The notes beneath the pieces were generated by a model. It was not told the origin of the DNA and ran no database searches. It saw only the letters and a program-made list of their open reading frames with translations. Positions 25,538 to 40,500 of a stretch of 64,000 nucleotides of DNA are shown in pieces. The position numbers were made by a program, and so were the translations under genes. Each line of letters starts with the position of its first letter. Positions within the stretch are counted from its first letter, which is position 1. This stretch comes from Ophioderma brevispina (lineage: Eukaryota; Echinodermata; Ophiuroidea; Amphilepidida; Ophiodermatidae): positions 1 to 64,000 of the forward strand of contig JAMKCH010019723.1 of assembly GCA_023653785.1 (NCBI GenBank), in the 5' to 3' direction.

Positions 25538-28500
25538 GTAAGGGGCTTTCTTGTTTTTTATTAATTATATCGACTCTGGGACTGAAGTATGATAGCAGTT
25601 GTCCATAACCGCAAATTACGAAACGCCACAAGCCCTCTATAGACAAATCTAATTATTAAAGCCAAGTGATGGAATCATGAATATGTTGAAATATCACGGT
25701 TTCTCTTCTTTCTCGTAACTTTGATAAATTGTACTATGCAACGGTCAATATTAAATTTCATAATGTGACTCGGCATAGATTGGACATATTTCTTTATGTA
25801 TTTGGCTCATAGAAATGAAAGTGAAAACCAGACGATTTTGAGTTGCTTATTTTTTTTTCAATATAAAACATTGGCTGAATTTCGTATTTGCTCGAATACA
25901 AAATTATAATTCGCAGCTTATCATTTGAGAATGGGGATTTTATTATTTATGGAATGCTTTACATCGGGTGCCAAAATCAGGAATTTTAGGACACCTGATA
26001 GTGAAATCTCGCGCGCGTTCTGTTTTTTATCCTTATGGCATCCATGTTAGTGGTGTCTAACTTCTATGACTCTCTTGTACAAAAGGCTCTTTTAGCTCAT
26101 GTAAGTGAAGCACCAATTGGAAAACAATTCGAACAGGTTCAACATCGGACAAGTTTTAAAAAACTGTCAAGCTTTTGTCAGGACTTAAAAAAGAGTTAAG
26201 GTGGCTCTGAAAAGTGCCTTTCACTGAAGACTGTTCCTGGTCAACAGTGAATAAGCAAACCTCGCCTATCTGCTAAAATAGCTAGTGTTAAAAGAGCTAG
26301 TGTTAACACCAAAGTAGGCTGCCCCGGAACTACAGGTCATTGTGTTATTAGGCTGCCCCTTGCCTATTGGTCATTAATTATGCAGATTGGCGATGGCGTC
26401 CACTGCGGGTCATTGAGGGCAATGATCAGTGGACGTTAGTTTGGATGATCTTTATGTTATTATCACTATATTGCATTTAAACATTGCCATGAATTAATTA
26501 AATTTCTGCATCTATTATTAAATCTCTAATCCCATTTCAACAGTGATACGGTTTCTTTTTGCATGTCCATTTGTAGGTCTACTGGCTTAAAGTCTGACTC
26601 AGAGATTTCGAAATAGTATAATAATGAAAAATAGTCAACTAAAACTAAAGATAGTAACCTAAAATGCACAATTCCGAAATTTGAGATGAATCAGATTTTT
26701 CGTTTTGATGCAGTAAACATTTATGTGTAGTATTACGTCCCATAGGATACTGTGTATAACAAAAATTCCGGATCCGGAATTTTATAACAAAGTTGTGATT
26801 TTCTATATGAAGGAATTCGATTTAAGCTTAGCAATTTCACACAGTGATTAGTATATGGACAAGCATTATGTACATGCAAAAAACACGATTTTTTTGGAAA
26901 TTGAGGGCGCCCTCCTCAGGAAATCTCTGAGTCGGCCTTTAAATGGTCATTCTAATAACTGCTTTGCACCAAATAATACCATTTCTGTAAAAATGAACTC
27001 CCGCAATTCAGCACCAAAAGTATTATATTCTTATTTTGCGATTATTTAAAGACCGTACAAGGACATCTATATATAGGTGGGTTTTTGAAAAAAAATTGAG
27101 CAGAAAACTCTGTCTTCGGAATCAAGTCCAAAATTCACTTGACTGATCCACAACGCTTACCAGAGTGGTTTTCAGCAGCTATAATGGCCCTAGAAAAAAA
27201 TCATCTATATAAATAGGGATTTGAAATAGTGTTATAAAAATACTTTGCCCACTTCAAATAATTCACAGATTCAACTCACTTACCAAGTGGGCTTTACAAT
27301 ACAAATGGGTTCCAATGAAGGAGATCCATGTACGCCTGAGGCAAAGGACAATCAAGTAGAACTCAGAGGAAGTGGATACGTCGAGTGTGACAGGTAAGTT
27401 CATTGCACTTTTATAGAAGGGTTTAAGTCGAATACTCGTCGACATTGCCGTTCACTAACACAGGACTTAATGACAGTGTTATTACCAACAAGATCAGGTC
27501 ACAATAAATCCCGCGGTGGGCTATTCGTATTGGGGTTCTTATTTGCATACATGCGAACATTCTTGATTGGTGTCGCTCATGTAGAAAATGAGTTAAGAAA
27601 GCATATAGTTTGTTTTTGAAATATTGAGAGTAAATTTATTTGCACGAATTTGTAATTTTAGTGAGCTCGTGGCTTATTATTAAATTAGAGTCTTGAGAAA
27701 AATACTTGTATCGTCAGCAAATATAATAAGTTTGAATTAGAAACAAAATTCATTTAGTTTATATAAATGAATAGCAATGGGCCCAAACTTGAGCCCGGAG
27801 GAACTCCAATTGTAAATTCTACCGTGGGCGAATTTGTACAGTGTGTTACAATTGTGTACGATTTCTGAGGTAATTCTGAACCAATCCAAGGATATACCAC
27901 TGGCACAGAGCTTATAAACATGAATATCATAGTCTTTGGTGTCGAACGCCTTGGAGAGGTCCAGAAAAATTCCCATGGTGTGTTCTTGTTTTTATGCTTG
28001 GTTAAGATGTGTTGTCAATTCAAGAAGAGTCAATGACGTCGAACGTTTGGGCATAAAACCCTACTGTGCAATTGAAAGGATGTTGTGTTTATTGAGGAAA
28101 GTGAATAAACGGTTGTGCACAGCACAATTTTTCAAGGATCTTTGAGAAGGATGGGAGGACTGAGATAAGATAATTTGTGATGTCATGAGAATCTTTACTT
28201 AGATCATTGAGAACGATGCCTGTACTAAGTGATTGATTAAATATATTCAGAAGAGGAGTTATAATATGGTCAAATCTTTATTCTTTCGCAATATCAGGAT
28301 CGATGTTGTCAGTCCCGGTGCTTTTGCCGAGTTTTAGCAGGTGACGAAGTTTGTATAATTCATTAACAGAAGCTGAACGAAGAAAAATAGAGCTCTATAA
28401 TGCTAATTCATAAACGTTTATTATAAACGAATAAATGTGATTGGACAAAAATCATGCATTGATATTTGTCATTGCACGGTGCGTATGTTAATGAGAGTAC

Positions 28501-31500
28501 GCGGTGTGCTTAGAACGTTTACGGGCGACGTTGGATTGATTCATTTTATGGGCGGGTGTGTGCATTATTTTCGTTAGAAACATTATTGCATTGGATTTCA
28601 TGACATCTTCAGATTTTGTTTGTAAAAATATGTGCTGTAATAAGGTTTATGAATTAGGTTAATTTCTGTATATTTTTAGTTTCTCGTGCATTGGCAAAAT
28701 CAATGCACTTGCGTCAGTTTGACCAGACTCATAAAGGCACTCGCCCCTGCGGGGCTTGTGCCATTATTTTTCGTCAAACTGCGCGCTTGCATTGCTTTTT
28801 GCCAATGCACTCGAAGCTACTCGCCATTAACCTCTACGTTTGCCACAAATGGGCATTGTGCTATTCAATGGCCGCAATGCACTTTTGCTGGCTAGCTGGC
28901 GTGCTTATGTGACTTGAATTTACTAGGCAGGTTAGGTGCCATGTGTGAGGTGTGTGCTTGTAGAATTCTTTGGTTCCTGGAAAGATTGAACAAAATAAGT
29001 TCACGTTTCGCATCACCCAAATGAATGGCACATTTGCCTGATATTTGTCGTGAAAAGTATGTTAAAATCTATATTTCTCGGACATAGTGCGAAATGTGAT
29101 ACTCCGATGGGCTAGATGTTGGGAAATGGTGTTCTTCACCATGTTCACACAAATATGATTTGTTCACATCAATATGACAATATATTGTGGGGCTGGGATG
29201 TCTTAACATTTATCATATAGGTATGTGAAATTTGTGAAATATTTTTTGACATGCCTGACTTCATTTTTTAACACCATTCTTTGTAAAAATGAATCTATAT
29301 TATGCTATATACCTACCGTCCCTTAACTGCATCTAATTGCACTTTTCAAAAATCACGGAGCGGACCCCTGCCTTGGTTTTAGGGGGAAATTACCCCTAGA
29401 TCTAACAAGAAAAATAACACTATCTCCATTTTTGCGGTGTTCGTCAGGTTAATAATAATAATAATAATTGCCACTTATAAAGCGCTAAAACAAAGTATCT
29501 AATTGCTGTATAATCACACAAACACATCAAAAAATAGTTTCTTATAAATTAATGAAATACAATATAAACTAAATATAAACCTAATGATATTAACATTTCA
29601 ATTATTAAAAAAAGAAAGAGATTCAGCATATGACCAATTTGCCACCCAAACTAATTCATTCTGATAATTAAAAAAAGGTATGTCTTCAGTCTAGTTTTAA
29701 AAGTGGAAACAGTTGGTGCATTTCTAACATCCACCGGGAGGCTGTTCGACATACGGGGAGCTGAAATGGCAAAAGCCCGGTAGCCATATAGTCTTACTTC
29801 GTGGACCAGCACTAAGAAGACCTTTCGACGATGAGCGTAGAGAACTACTTGGATTATAATCCGAGATAAGTTCCTCCAGGTACTTAGGAGCCATACCATT
29901 TCGTATCTTATAGGTAATGAGTAAGATTTTGAACGGATGCGGTTTTTAACTTTTAGTCTGCGTAGATTGTTCAGAACAGGCGAAATGTGATCATATCGAT
30001 TTGTCAAAGTGACAAGTCTCGCTGCTGAGTTCTGTACACGTTGTAAAGGTGCAATATGACTGAAAGGAAGACCACACAACAGAGAATTATAGTGGACACA
30101 AAAGCATGAACCAAAGGTTTGTGTGGTAGGTTGATCTAAATGAATACCTACGGATCCGTCCAATCTTGTAGATTCCAAAAGAAGCAGAGCGTAAGATGTT
30201 CTTAAGGATATGTTTATGACCATAAATTGTATGTTAATAAGAAACGAAGTGTCCTTCCTGATTGCACTCAACCCTCTTGTCTTACAAATGAATTCAGTGA
30301 CTACTTTGTTGGTAAAGTTCATACCATACGTAATAACATAGCGTATCCACAAGTCATTGGTAATGGCTTGTGGTGGTGTCAGGATTTATTCAACTAAGTA
30401 AGCTGATCTGGGGCCGCGTGAATCCATGATACGGACGCTCCTAACATGGCCCGTAATAACATTGATGAAACATATGTAAATCATAAAAGAAATGTTCAAT
30501 CCTGCTCTTTTACAGAGTTTAAACATGTGTCCACTGAAGATCTGAGCAAAATTATTCTGAAATGTGCTGACAAATCTTGCAATTTAGACCCAATGCCCAC
30601 TTGGCTTGTTAAGAAACATCTCCCTGTCTTGCTCCCTCTCTTGACCAGGATTGTTAATACCTCCTTATCCTCTGGATGCTTTCCTGCTCAGCTTCGTAGA
30701 GCTATTATAACTCCTGTGATCAAAAAAACATCTTTGAATAAGCAAGAGCTGAGGAATTACAGACCTGTATTCAATTTGCCTTTTTTGGGTAAGGTTATTG
30801 AGAAAGTTTCTCTGCAAGTTGCGGATTATGTTGATTCTAACAGCCTTTCTGAACCACTTCAGTCTGCGTATCGGTCTGCCCACAGCACTAAGACTGCACT
30901 TCTGTCTGTTCATGATACCATCTGCAGAGCCATTGACATTGGCAGAGCTGTAATTGTTGTAACGCTGGACGTGACCGCTGCATTTGATACTGTAGACCAC
31001 AAAATTCTTATGCAGCGGTTAACTCAGGATTTTGGCATTAATGGTACAGTTAAAAACTGGTTTTAGTCCTATCTTCAGGACTTGTCACGTGAGAGTTATG
31101 GGAGCATATTCGGCATGCTGATCTTGATTATGGAGTCCCCCAGGGTTCTGTCTTAGGCCCTCGGGCATTTGTCTACTACACATGCATCATTGGCCACATT
31201 ATTCGTGAGCATGATATCCATTACCATCTTTATGCCGATGATGTCCAGCTTTTTACTACCTTTGATCCTAGCCGTTCTGGTGACGCTGCCTGTTCCCTGT
31301 TCAAAGTATCTCAGTGCATCATGCATCTTCAGTCATGGATGACTGCAAATAAGCTGATGCTGAACCAGTCTAAGACTGAACTGTTTATTGCTTGTTCTCC
31401 TCATCACTATGATCAACCTAGGTACTTGACTCTCCATGTTGATGGTACTGAGATCTATTGTTTTTGATCATGGTATGACAATGTCAAATCACATTTCTAG

Positions 31501-34500
31501 CTGTGTGGTTTCTTCTTCCTCATTGCTTTCTTTTTTTTTTTCACTGCGCCTTTGGTAATTATGCGCATTATAAATCCCGCTGTGTTGTATCAATGTGATC
31601 TTTCATTTGAAGTGTCCAATCCAGTGTAACACCATGATCCTTAGCAGAGTCGGCAGTGTTGATTCTCGCATCACCGATAACAATCGCTAGCAGACTGGAA
31701 GGAGTGCGATACTTAGAATGAAAATGCACAATCTCCGTCTTGGTAGTCATTTTTCCGAAAAGGACCGTATCGTTAGGGATATATCTTAACAACAAGCTCG
31801 AAGATTTTGGTTATTAAATACGCCATAGTTACGGAGTTATAAAATGAGTTTGGTTAGTTTGTATTGGCAAAGGGAACTGACTGTTGCCAAGTAATTTCAC
31901 CTTAAATGTTTTCATGAGGTTGTTTCAGGATTTTCCGGTCACCGTTGACCTTCAATAAATCGAAGCCATTACATTGACAGCGGAGTGAACACCCTGGGCC
32001 TTTTTTTGGGGGGGGGGGGCGGAGCTGCGAATGCTTCCTGTCTCTCACTGGTTGAAAATTATATGGACCCAAGACTCCTTCATTACAAATCTATCGATAA
32101 TATCCGCTGGACCAGCTTCAAAATGACGCAAGTTGGAATGATGAACTTGGTGCGTTTCTAGATCTAGGGTCAGAAGCCGCGGTACTAAGTGTGCTTTAAA
32201 CTTCTTCATTCACTCATTCACTCTCAATTATCCGTAATTTGGTCATCAAGAGTAATTCCGCGACCCGTGAAGAGCATAGGGTCATTTCTCAGTGAATTTG
32301 TCATATATGAAGGTTAATAAACAAATTTAGCGAGGGTACCTTGTGAAAGTGGAGGCGGAATCCAGGAAGGGGAAAAACAATAATGCAGTGGGCCAAAAAA
32401 TAAAAATGCTTGGATTACTGTAATAGGTGACTAAAGGTAAGACAACACTTGTTAAATATCATAAGGTCATCACCAAAAGTTAAATCTTTAATATGGCCCC
32501 GGCGATTTGCTTTAAAAATAGGCTCAAATTAAGCATGAATGCCTCAATGGAAACAAAAGGTGTATTCCCAACACACCTAAGGATTCATTAGACAACGCTT
32601 GATATCACAGTATACTCTCTGAAAAATTGCCAACAGTGAGCACCAGGAAGGGTAATATGTTCGATTAAAACAAAAAATGTGCCATTTTCAACAAATGCTA
32701 GGAACGATGAACTTTACGAAACAGTCTCATAACAATTCATAAGCTCGATCACAAAACCTCGACAAAAAGCAGTGTGGTAAGTTTGATGTGTAAAATCTTT
32801 TTTAGTTATGTGGGAGGATTCAGAAGTTTCGTGAAACCTTCGAGTATTATTTGGAGTTAATTATTTTGTTAAAGATAAGAACGTCTGTCTATATCTTAAT
32901 CGTTGTTTTCCGCAGTTGTTCAGGTGACGCTCAAAGCCAGCGGTTGACGTGGATTTGCGATGATTACGACTTGGAAGAAGACTCCACCTACGGCCACTAC
33001 ACCGTACTCTATGATGTTCCTCAGCCAGAGTTTGAAATCAGGTTCATAATCCGATCTTATGATTTTTCATGATAAATAGTTTGGATTTTCTTTGGTTTAA
33101 CTCCAACCAGCAGCATATTTTCCGCTAAAATAAGGAAATATATACAAGAGTAACGGAAGCCCAATTATGTTAAAATTAATTTGAATTGATAGCCTGAATA
33201 TTGTTGAAGTACCAACCCATTAAATGAAAAAGATGCCAATTTCAAATATGCATTTAACTCAATTGTGGCTTTTGTTGCTAGAAAGCCGTGTCATTCAGTC
33301 ATGCATCGGATGTCATATTGAATTACCATGGCATGGCAACACTATGGCAACACTATTGGGCTATTTATGCAAATGAAGTATCAAATTATAATTTAATTAA
33401 TTTTTATAATTTTGAATATTTTTAACGCGCGACATATCCACGTAAACGTGCTCAAGGCGCTGTGTGGCAGCCATGAAAGGCGCTCAGCACATCAGAGAAA
33501 CCATGATAACTGAAAGATTTATGCCAAGAAGCTCGATTTTAGAAGCAGGAGGAAACCGGAGTACCCGGAGAAAACCTGCGGGAACGAGTATGGATCGAGA
33601 AACCAAATTCACATAAAGCCGCCGAGAACGAGCCCCTGTCGGGGATCGAACCCGAGACCTCATTGGTGAAAGGCGAGGGAAGATACGCTACGCCAACCCG
33701 TTCCCCAAAACACTCTGGGAAAAAAGGTTCTAAATCTGCCCTGCAGGTATTATCTTTAATGGTTCTTAAATGGAACCAAAATAATTCTTCAGGCGCCTTT
33801 CAGAACCCTCTTAGGGATATTTAGAACCATTAAAGGTTTTGCAATTTCTGCAAGGTTCTAAATTTTCCAAGGACCTTTTTGAAAGTTTTACAAAGAACCA
33901 CTTTTTCTCTAACCTCTAGAAATGTGTTTTTGAAAATGTATGACTCTTGTGAGAACCAATAATAAAGTTTATAGTGTAAGGAAATTGTTTTTTGACCTAA
34001 AACAAATTGCAACAAACAATTTTTGTGTTATCAGACTTCTAAATTGTCACAGACTTCTAATGTGTCAAAAGTCTAGAAAATCAACAATGGAGAACATGCA
34101 AAAAATAGGGGGAAAATTTTGTACAGGGGTCAAATGTAAAACAGGTCTATAAGTTTTGAAACCTACACCACATTACTCATCTGGTCATGAGGATTAAAAA
34201 GGTATAGTTTGCCATATCTACGGCCATTAGTTTCAGGATTATAGGCTCATAGCGGTTCAAGGTCATCCTGGGGTACTTCTTTCAGAGTGCTCCGATTTTG
34301 CCGAAACTAGTTTCAAATTGTTTGTCTGGTCATACCATATAACAGAAAGTGACTATTTGCCCTGCATTTAACAGTTTAGTATGTAAATTAGATGGTAAGC
34401 ATTAATGACCCCCCATAGGATATGTAGACCATTGTTACATGACCAAATGGAGAAATGAGTGCAAGTATTATATTCCCTGGTCCTTTGGGACTATATGAAG

Positions 34501-37500
34501 AATTTGGGACCATTTTGAAAAGAATCGGAGCATTCTGAAAATTTTACGCCAGGATGACCTTGAACCTTTATTGCCCTATAACTATTAAACTATAACCCAC
34601 AGATAAGACAAACTATACCTTTTTAAATCCTTAGGGCATGGCCAAAATGTTGGAATAGATTTCAGTACAATTGTACCTACTTTACATTCCCCCCCCCCGT
34701 ACAAACCTTGCCCCCTCCCCCTGCAAATTCATGTTCCCCGCTACTTCTAGACTTTTGATGTGTTATTCTCTCATCATTTCTATGTATAACAACCCCAAAA
34801 TTGTTTCAGTTTGAAATTATTTTGAGGTCAAGCCATTATTTTTTTAATTTTCTTGCACTATTATACGGGTTTCGAACCTTTTTTACTAGAGTGAAATGCG
34901 CAGAACATAGCTGAATTTGTTGTTGCTATATTAATTTAAATAAGGTATATATGCGGACATGGAAATGCTCACGGACTTTTAGACCTCATGTTACCAAATC
35001 CCAGGGTACATAATTCGAATGGAATGACTCCTCCAGAAACCTAAAAATGAAAACATCACATTTTCATCGCTTAAGGTATAAAGAAATAGGATATAGTTGA
35101 ATTTGTTTTTTAATAAAGCTGCTATGAGATTTATTAGACTTTATGAAATTATTGTGCTTAATGCGGTGCTAACATTGGAAACCAACTGATCCGACTGATC
35201 GTACCGCCAAATAATGACCGTCTGTTCTTGTTGAGTACAGTTATGACAGTTGCTGTTGGGTCAAGCTGGCGAGTCCAATAAACCCAGCTCCTGGATCAGG
35301 GGCATCAGGATGGAAAATGTTAGCTCGTGTGAATCTTGCTCCTCGTTCGGATGGCCGGATAAATTCATCACCCGTCTCGGCACACATTCCGGTGGAAAAA
35401 TTTTATAAAGGCTGTGAATATTTGTTGCGTATTCCAGGTGAGACTTAAAAAAATGAACAGATGATGATCTTTCAAAGAATATTTACCTTTAAATCCGGTG
35501 TATGTAATCCACATCATATCTTTCAATGAAAATAATTGTCTCTCAAATTTTATTTTTCCCTATTTCCCTGACGTGTGCACTCGTACCATTCACCAATTGC
35601 TTTAAGCCCATGATGATCCAGCCCATGATATACTTCCAGCAAGCTATTGGCGTGCGCAACACCGGATTTTGACTCAAAATCAAGTGTTACGCATGCTCAC
35701 GAGCAGAAATCGCTTGCTGCGACTGGAAATATATCACGGGCTTTAGATCCTTAGAGTGTACAATAGGATATTGAATTTGCATAGCTGAGGTATCACAAGA
35801 GCCATTTTGAGTTGGCACTGAAATTGTTAATGACATGCTTATGTTTATGGTTTTTTTGTCATCAAAAAAATAATTTTGGCATATATTTCATGTAAACAAT
35901 AATGTCCTCCATGAAACATATCGGGGAACACAATTTCATTATGTTAACACAATTTCATTGTTAACACAATTTTCATGCGTTATTACTTGCACCAATAACG
36001 TATGTTAACACAATTTCATTGTGTTAACATACGTTATTGGTGCAAGTAACCTCAAATTACTACAGAGAAGAAAGCATTTAGTGATTAGTTTCATTATAGC
36101 ACGACTTATGTGGTAGAACGATTCTTTACAAACGAATAAGATAACTATTATGGAGAGCACAATCAAATGTGTTGAAATGGTTCAACGGTCCCAATGGTCA
36201 AAGTGGTTGCCACCGTTTTCCCTGCATTCATCATTCTGACATTATTTTACCAGCAACATCTTTTATTTTTTCCCATTTACATGTGCTAAAATGCATGGCC
36301 ATTTAATGGGTCTTAAGAATTTGGTGGCTATGCTGGAAACCAAAGAATATAGGTAACTAAAATACAACCATGTGATCATCCCCAAAATGACATAGGAGTT
36401 TACTAAATATATTCTCCCAATAACGTATATCGAGAATCTGGAGGCAACCTGCACCAAAAAACTTACAAGATGAGCCGGAATCGGCAGATGCACAAACACC
36501 AGCGCATTGTACAATGTGAAAGGTAAAATGCATGCAAGTCACCAAATACCATCTGGACAAAGCTTCAGAGATAAAAAAAAGTCTCAAACCTAGTACAGAG
36601 TGTGCGGAAAGTAAGAAAACGATTAAATAAGAGGTGGAATGGTGTAAAAGAGTTGAAACAAAAAGATATAGCGCCACCTTATCCCGAATAAGATTAATCG
36701 AGGTCAAACCACTGACCTCTAGAGGTCAGTGGGTCAAACTGATCGAGGAGGCTTTGATTTAACACGTTTCCCGGACTTTGGGTCACTTCTGACTCAGATT
36801 CACTTCAGTGGTTCCATTGTTTTAGGCCAGTCAACCTTGACAATTTTTCAAAACTAGCGAGACAGAGCAATTTTGACCGCAGACGGCCCTAGATTTTCTA
36901 GCCAGAGTGTCTCGCCGCGAGGCCGTTTATCAATGAAACTGCAACCCGATATCAGCTCATGTGCCCACACATGTTTGCCGACGGGAGGTCAGTAATTGCC
37001 AATCTTTATCGCTAAAGTCCCTGGTGTGTGAGGCCTGTGAATGTGCCTAACACGGGTCCGGGGAAAGGTTAAACAAAAACCAGAAGTTCATTAGATATGA
37101 GTCAGAAGAGCACAGAAAATGCTTCACTCAGACATTCTGGTTGATCTCTTTGGTTGAAATGGGATTTGCCTATGCAGACTCATCTCACGGAAGAAGCTCC
37201 TCTGTGTTTGGACACCAAAACTTCCGTCCTTTTAAATCAACACTAAATATTCACCTGCCAATCTAAAAGTGTGGGGCAAAACTAACCTTGGACTGTACCA
37301 ACGCTGTAACCCTCTAATGGGAGGTACGGAATAGAAAGTATACTGGCGCCATGACCAAACACTAAAGATGAAGCTAACAACAGCAAAACAATAGAGTATG
37401 TTCCAGACTTCATCCCTGTTCCGTACAGCTGAAGGCACAACATACAGGAACCCAGTTCTACAGCCGGGGAGGAGGGGGGGGGGGGGGAACTCAACTTTTT

Positions 37501-40500
37501 TTCAGGTAGGGATGTGCGGCCCCGATTTCCGAACTTGGGGGCTTGTGAACTGATTTTGTCTCCGCAAGTAGGGGCTTGGGAACTGAAATTTTGAGGCCAA
37601 CATTTTCTAAAAAGGGGACCTTAAGAACTGAATTATGCTTCAACTGGGGGTCTTGGGAACTGCTGGAGAGACGCGAAAAGGGGGTCTTAAGGGCCGCACA
37701 TACCCGTACCTCTTTCCAATGTCAGTGCCCCCCTCCAAAGACAGAAGTAAATAAAAATACTGAAGAAAGGTGGAGAGTGGGCTTCCTGGTGGATGAGGCG
37801 TACAAACGAATTCGCTTTATGCACAGTTTCGCCATTTACGGGGAGAGCCTCGGACTGGCAGCAATATGAATGGAAGCACTTCCGCAATAGTTCGATCAGG
37901 TTCGATTCTTTGTAAATAAAACTAATGGCCTTGCAAGAGGTGAATGCATTGTTATATAACACTCATCTATTCCAGTGTCAGTTCGAGGCTCTACCTGCAA
38001 ATGGCGAATCGTGCAAAGGGCGAATAGTGTTTCCTCCAGATATAGCAGGAACTGCCAAACGGCCTGACTTGACAATACCACCGGAGGAAACCTATCGAAT
38101 GCATATGCCAGAAAGATGCAAATATCACGACCTGGTAGATGAGTGTGAACACAGTTCTCCAAATGTTTATCTGCCTTAGGAGCCCCAAACAGGAAAAGAA
38201 AAGCGTTCCTTGAAGTGGCCTTCAAAACAGCTCTGAGAGCTAGCTACGTCATTGTGCCGAAACACAAAAGGCATTCCGACAGACTGGGTTTATACCAACA
38301 CTATCGATGTGCTCCAAAGGAAGAGGATGAGTGAAACAAACAAACAAAAACGGGGTGATGTGTTTGATGTCCCCTATCCTCTCTCGACTGGTGTTTGCTG
38401 TGGATTGAGGAGAATATGAATGAGTATTCCCAGTTGTTAATGGATTGCAATATAATAGAAAATGTTGGAATACACGTGACGTAAAGTAACTTTAGTTCTG
38501 TTTAATTTCAGCATCTGATCCCGATAATGATATTGTGCGATGCCGATATGCTAAATCAGACGAAGGTGAATGTTCTAGTGACCAAACCAAAGCTTGTGGG
38601 GTACCTACAGCTGGCCTTACAATCAGCGTACGTATTTCATGGCCGCTTAATACTTCAGTACACTGTGTAGCTGAGACGGATATACCTTTGTCTTGGTTGT
38701 TGTTGGCTATGAAATGGGAAATTCAACGCAGTTCGCTGCAAATGCTATTTAACTTTTGGGTACCACGCGGTGCACTTCAATTGAGTCTGCATTTGAGGAG
38801 CGTGGCATAGTGGTTAAGGTCTTTGCCGCTTTTGCAGAAGGTATAGGTTCAAATCTCAGTAGGACCGTGAAAAATCAATTATCCACTCTTCCTATGGTTG
38901 CATCTGAAAGACGCGGGGCAGATGAGCCACGGCAAAGACCTCGCTACAGTTTATTCCGATACGGTAATTCCCTGTTGTCGGAGAACAAAGGACTATCCTG
39001 TAAACCCCGGCGTGCTATCTGCGGCGCGGCGCCCAGTTGTCAGCGTAATCCCCTTGATTACAGCTGTTAATGCCAAGATATGCCCAACATAAAGAAAATG
39101 CGCTATCGCACACGCAACGCGCTTCTCAGTGCATTGAAGTATTAACAATCCTTAGATTTATCGCTGAAATAAAGCCTTGTTAATGTTACTAGTAATTGAT
39201 ATACGCAATTACATCTTAGCAGATCCGAGAGAATCGTATTTTTTTTAAATTAACCATTATCTTTTCTGGAAAAACAAACTTGTTCAGAGATAACAAACTA
39301 TTCGAATTCAATTTTATTTCTACCAGGACAAACGAGATGTTATTATTTGTCACCTTTTTTTAGAACCGTTACGGTTTTTCAGGATTTTTTTCAGGATCTG
39401 AATAATACCAAGATAATTGTTTTCCAATTTCAGAAGAAGGGTTGCATTCTTACTTTTGATACGAGAGCTATTGATGAAGGGTATCATGCAGTCAACGTCA
39501 TTATTCAGGATTATGAAAGGCCATATAATAAGAAGAAGAGCAAACCACTCAGCAAAGTTTCTCTGTTATTTCTTTTACTTGTGGACGGGGAAAGTACGAC
39601 ATGCATGAAACCAACTATCATCGACCCGCCGAGTTGTAAGACAGTGCGTCCAGGTGAACATTTTGAGATGATAGTTCGGGGTGATCCCGGAGAACCATCT
39701 AAGCCGTACGTATAGTTCAATGAGACGTGGCATAATTTGGAACATCTGATCACTCAAATCTAAGACACAATAAATTAAACACCGCCTTTGTTGAACATCA
39801 GGCGTCCATTCATTTTATAGTGTGGGTTAAATCAGTTACGGTCGGTTAGAGTGTATTTATGTACGAGTAATGCTGTTTTTGTTATTAGTTGTGTTGGGAA
39901 ATCTAATCTTTACAAAAAAAACGGATATTAGAAAGTGTTCCTCATTTGCTGAAGAATGGGCTTCTATTTAATTTGTAATGCTCTTTTTATCGCTCTTGCC
40001 ACAGAAAAGTTGTTGATACTTGAATTCGTGTAAGAAAAATCATTTTGCCTATAGCTGAAATAGTGAACTTCATAGCACTAAGATTTCTTTTTTATCAAAG
40101 CCATTTTCTTACATTACACCCAATATGTTTGCCCTTAAAGGTGGGTTCCCCGATTGACAACCTCGTCCTCCCCTCCACTTATTGACATTTTGATATCAAA
40201 AAAGCTCATATATTTCTTATAACCCCCGTAATATTCTAGGCCTAACAAATGTTTTTTTAGAAGATATGAATAAAAGAGGCCCCAAATGTGATCAACAACA
40301 CTACGACCATATATTCTGTTGACAATTGTAATCTAATATCCAAAACGCCGGATTAATCTAGCTCAATATTTTGAATCGGGTCTTTTGTTAATATGACACA
40401 AGGTGAAATAGAAAGTATGATATGAACATTTCGGACCACCTCCCTTTAATTGTTATTAATCACACCTTTCAAATTTTTCGCATGTAGAATCGCTAAGATC

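Noticed and set aside
28686..28912. Two overlapping + strand open frames in intron 2
   Set aside because: Short, overlapping, without domains; they lie in an intron of the reconstructed gene.
33642..33697. Possible tRNA gene on the minus strand
   Set aside because: A and B boxes are present but the acceptor and anticodon stems do not pair, and a SINE body follows.
37925..38179. Open frame 'FEALPANGESCKG...' with balanced composition
   Set aside because: Its start is an arm of an inverted repeat and no phase-compatible splice sites link it to exons 4 and 5, which already join in phase.
38756..39070. 104-codon + strand open frame
   Set aside because: It lies almost wholly within a tRNA-derived SINE with clear A and B boxes.
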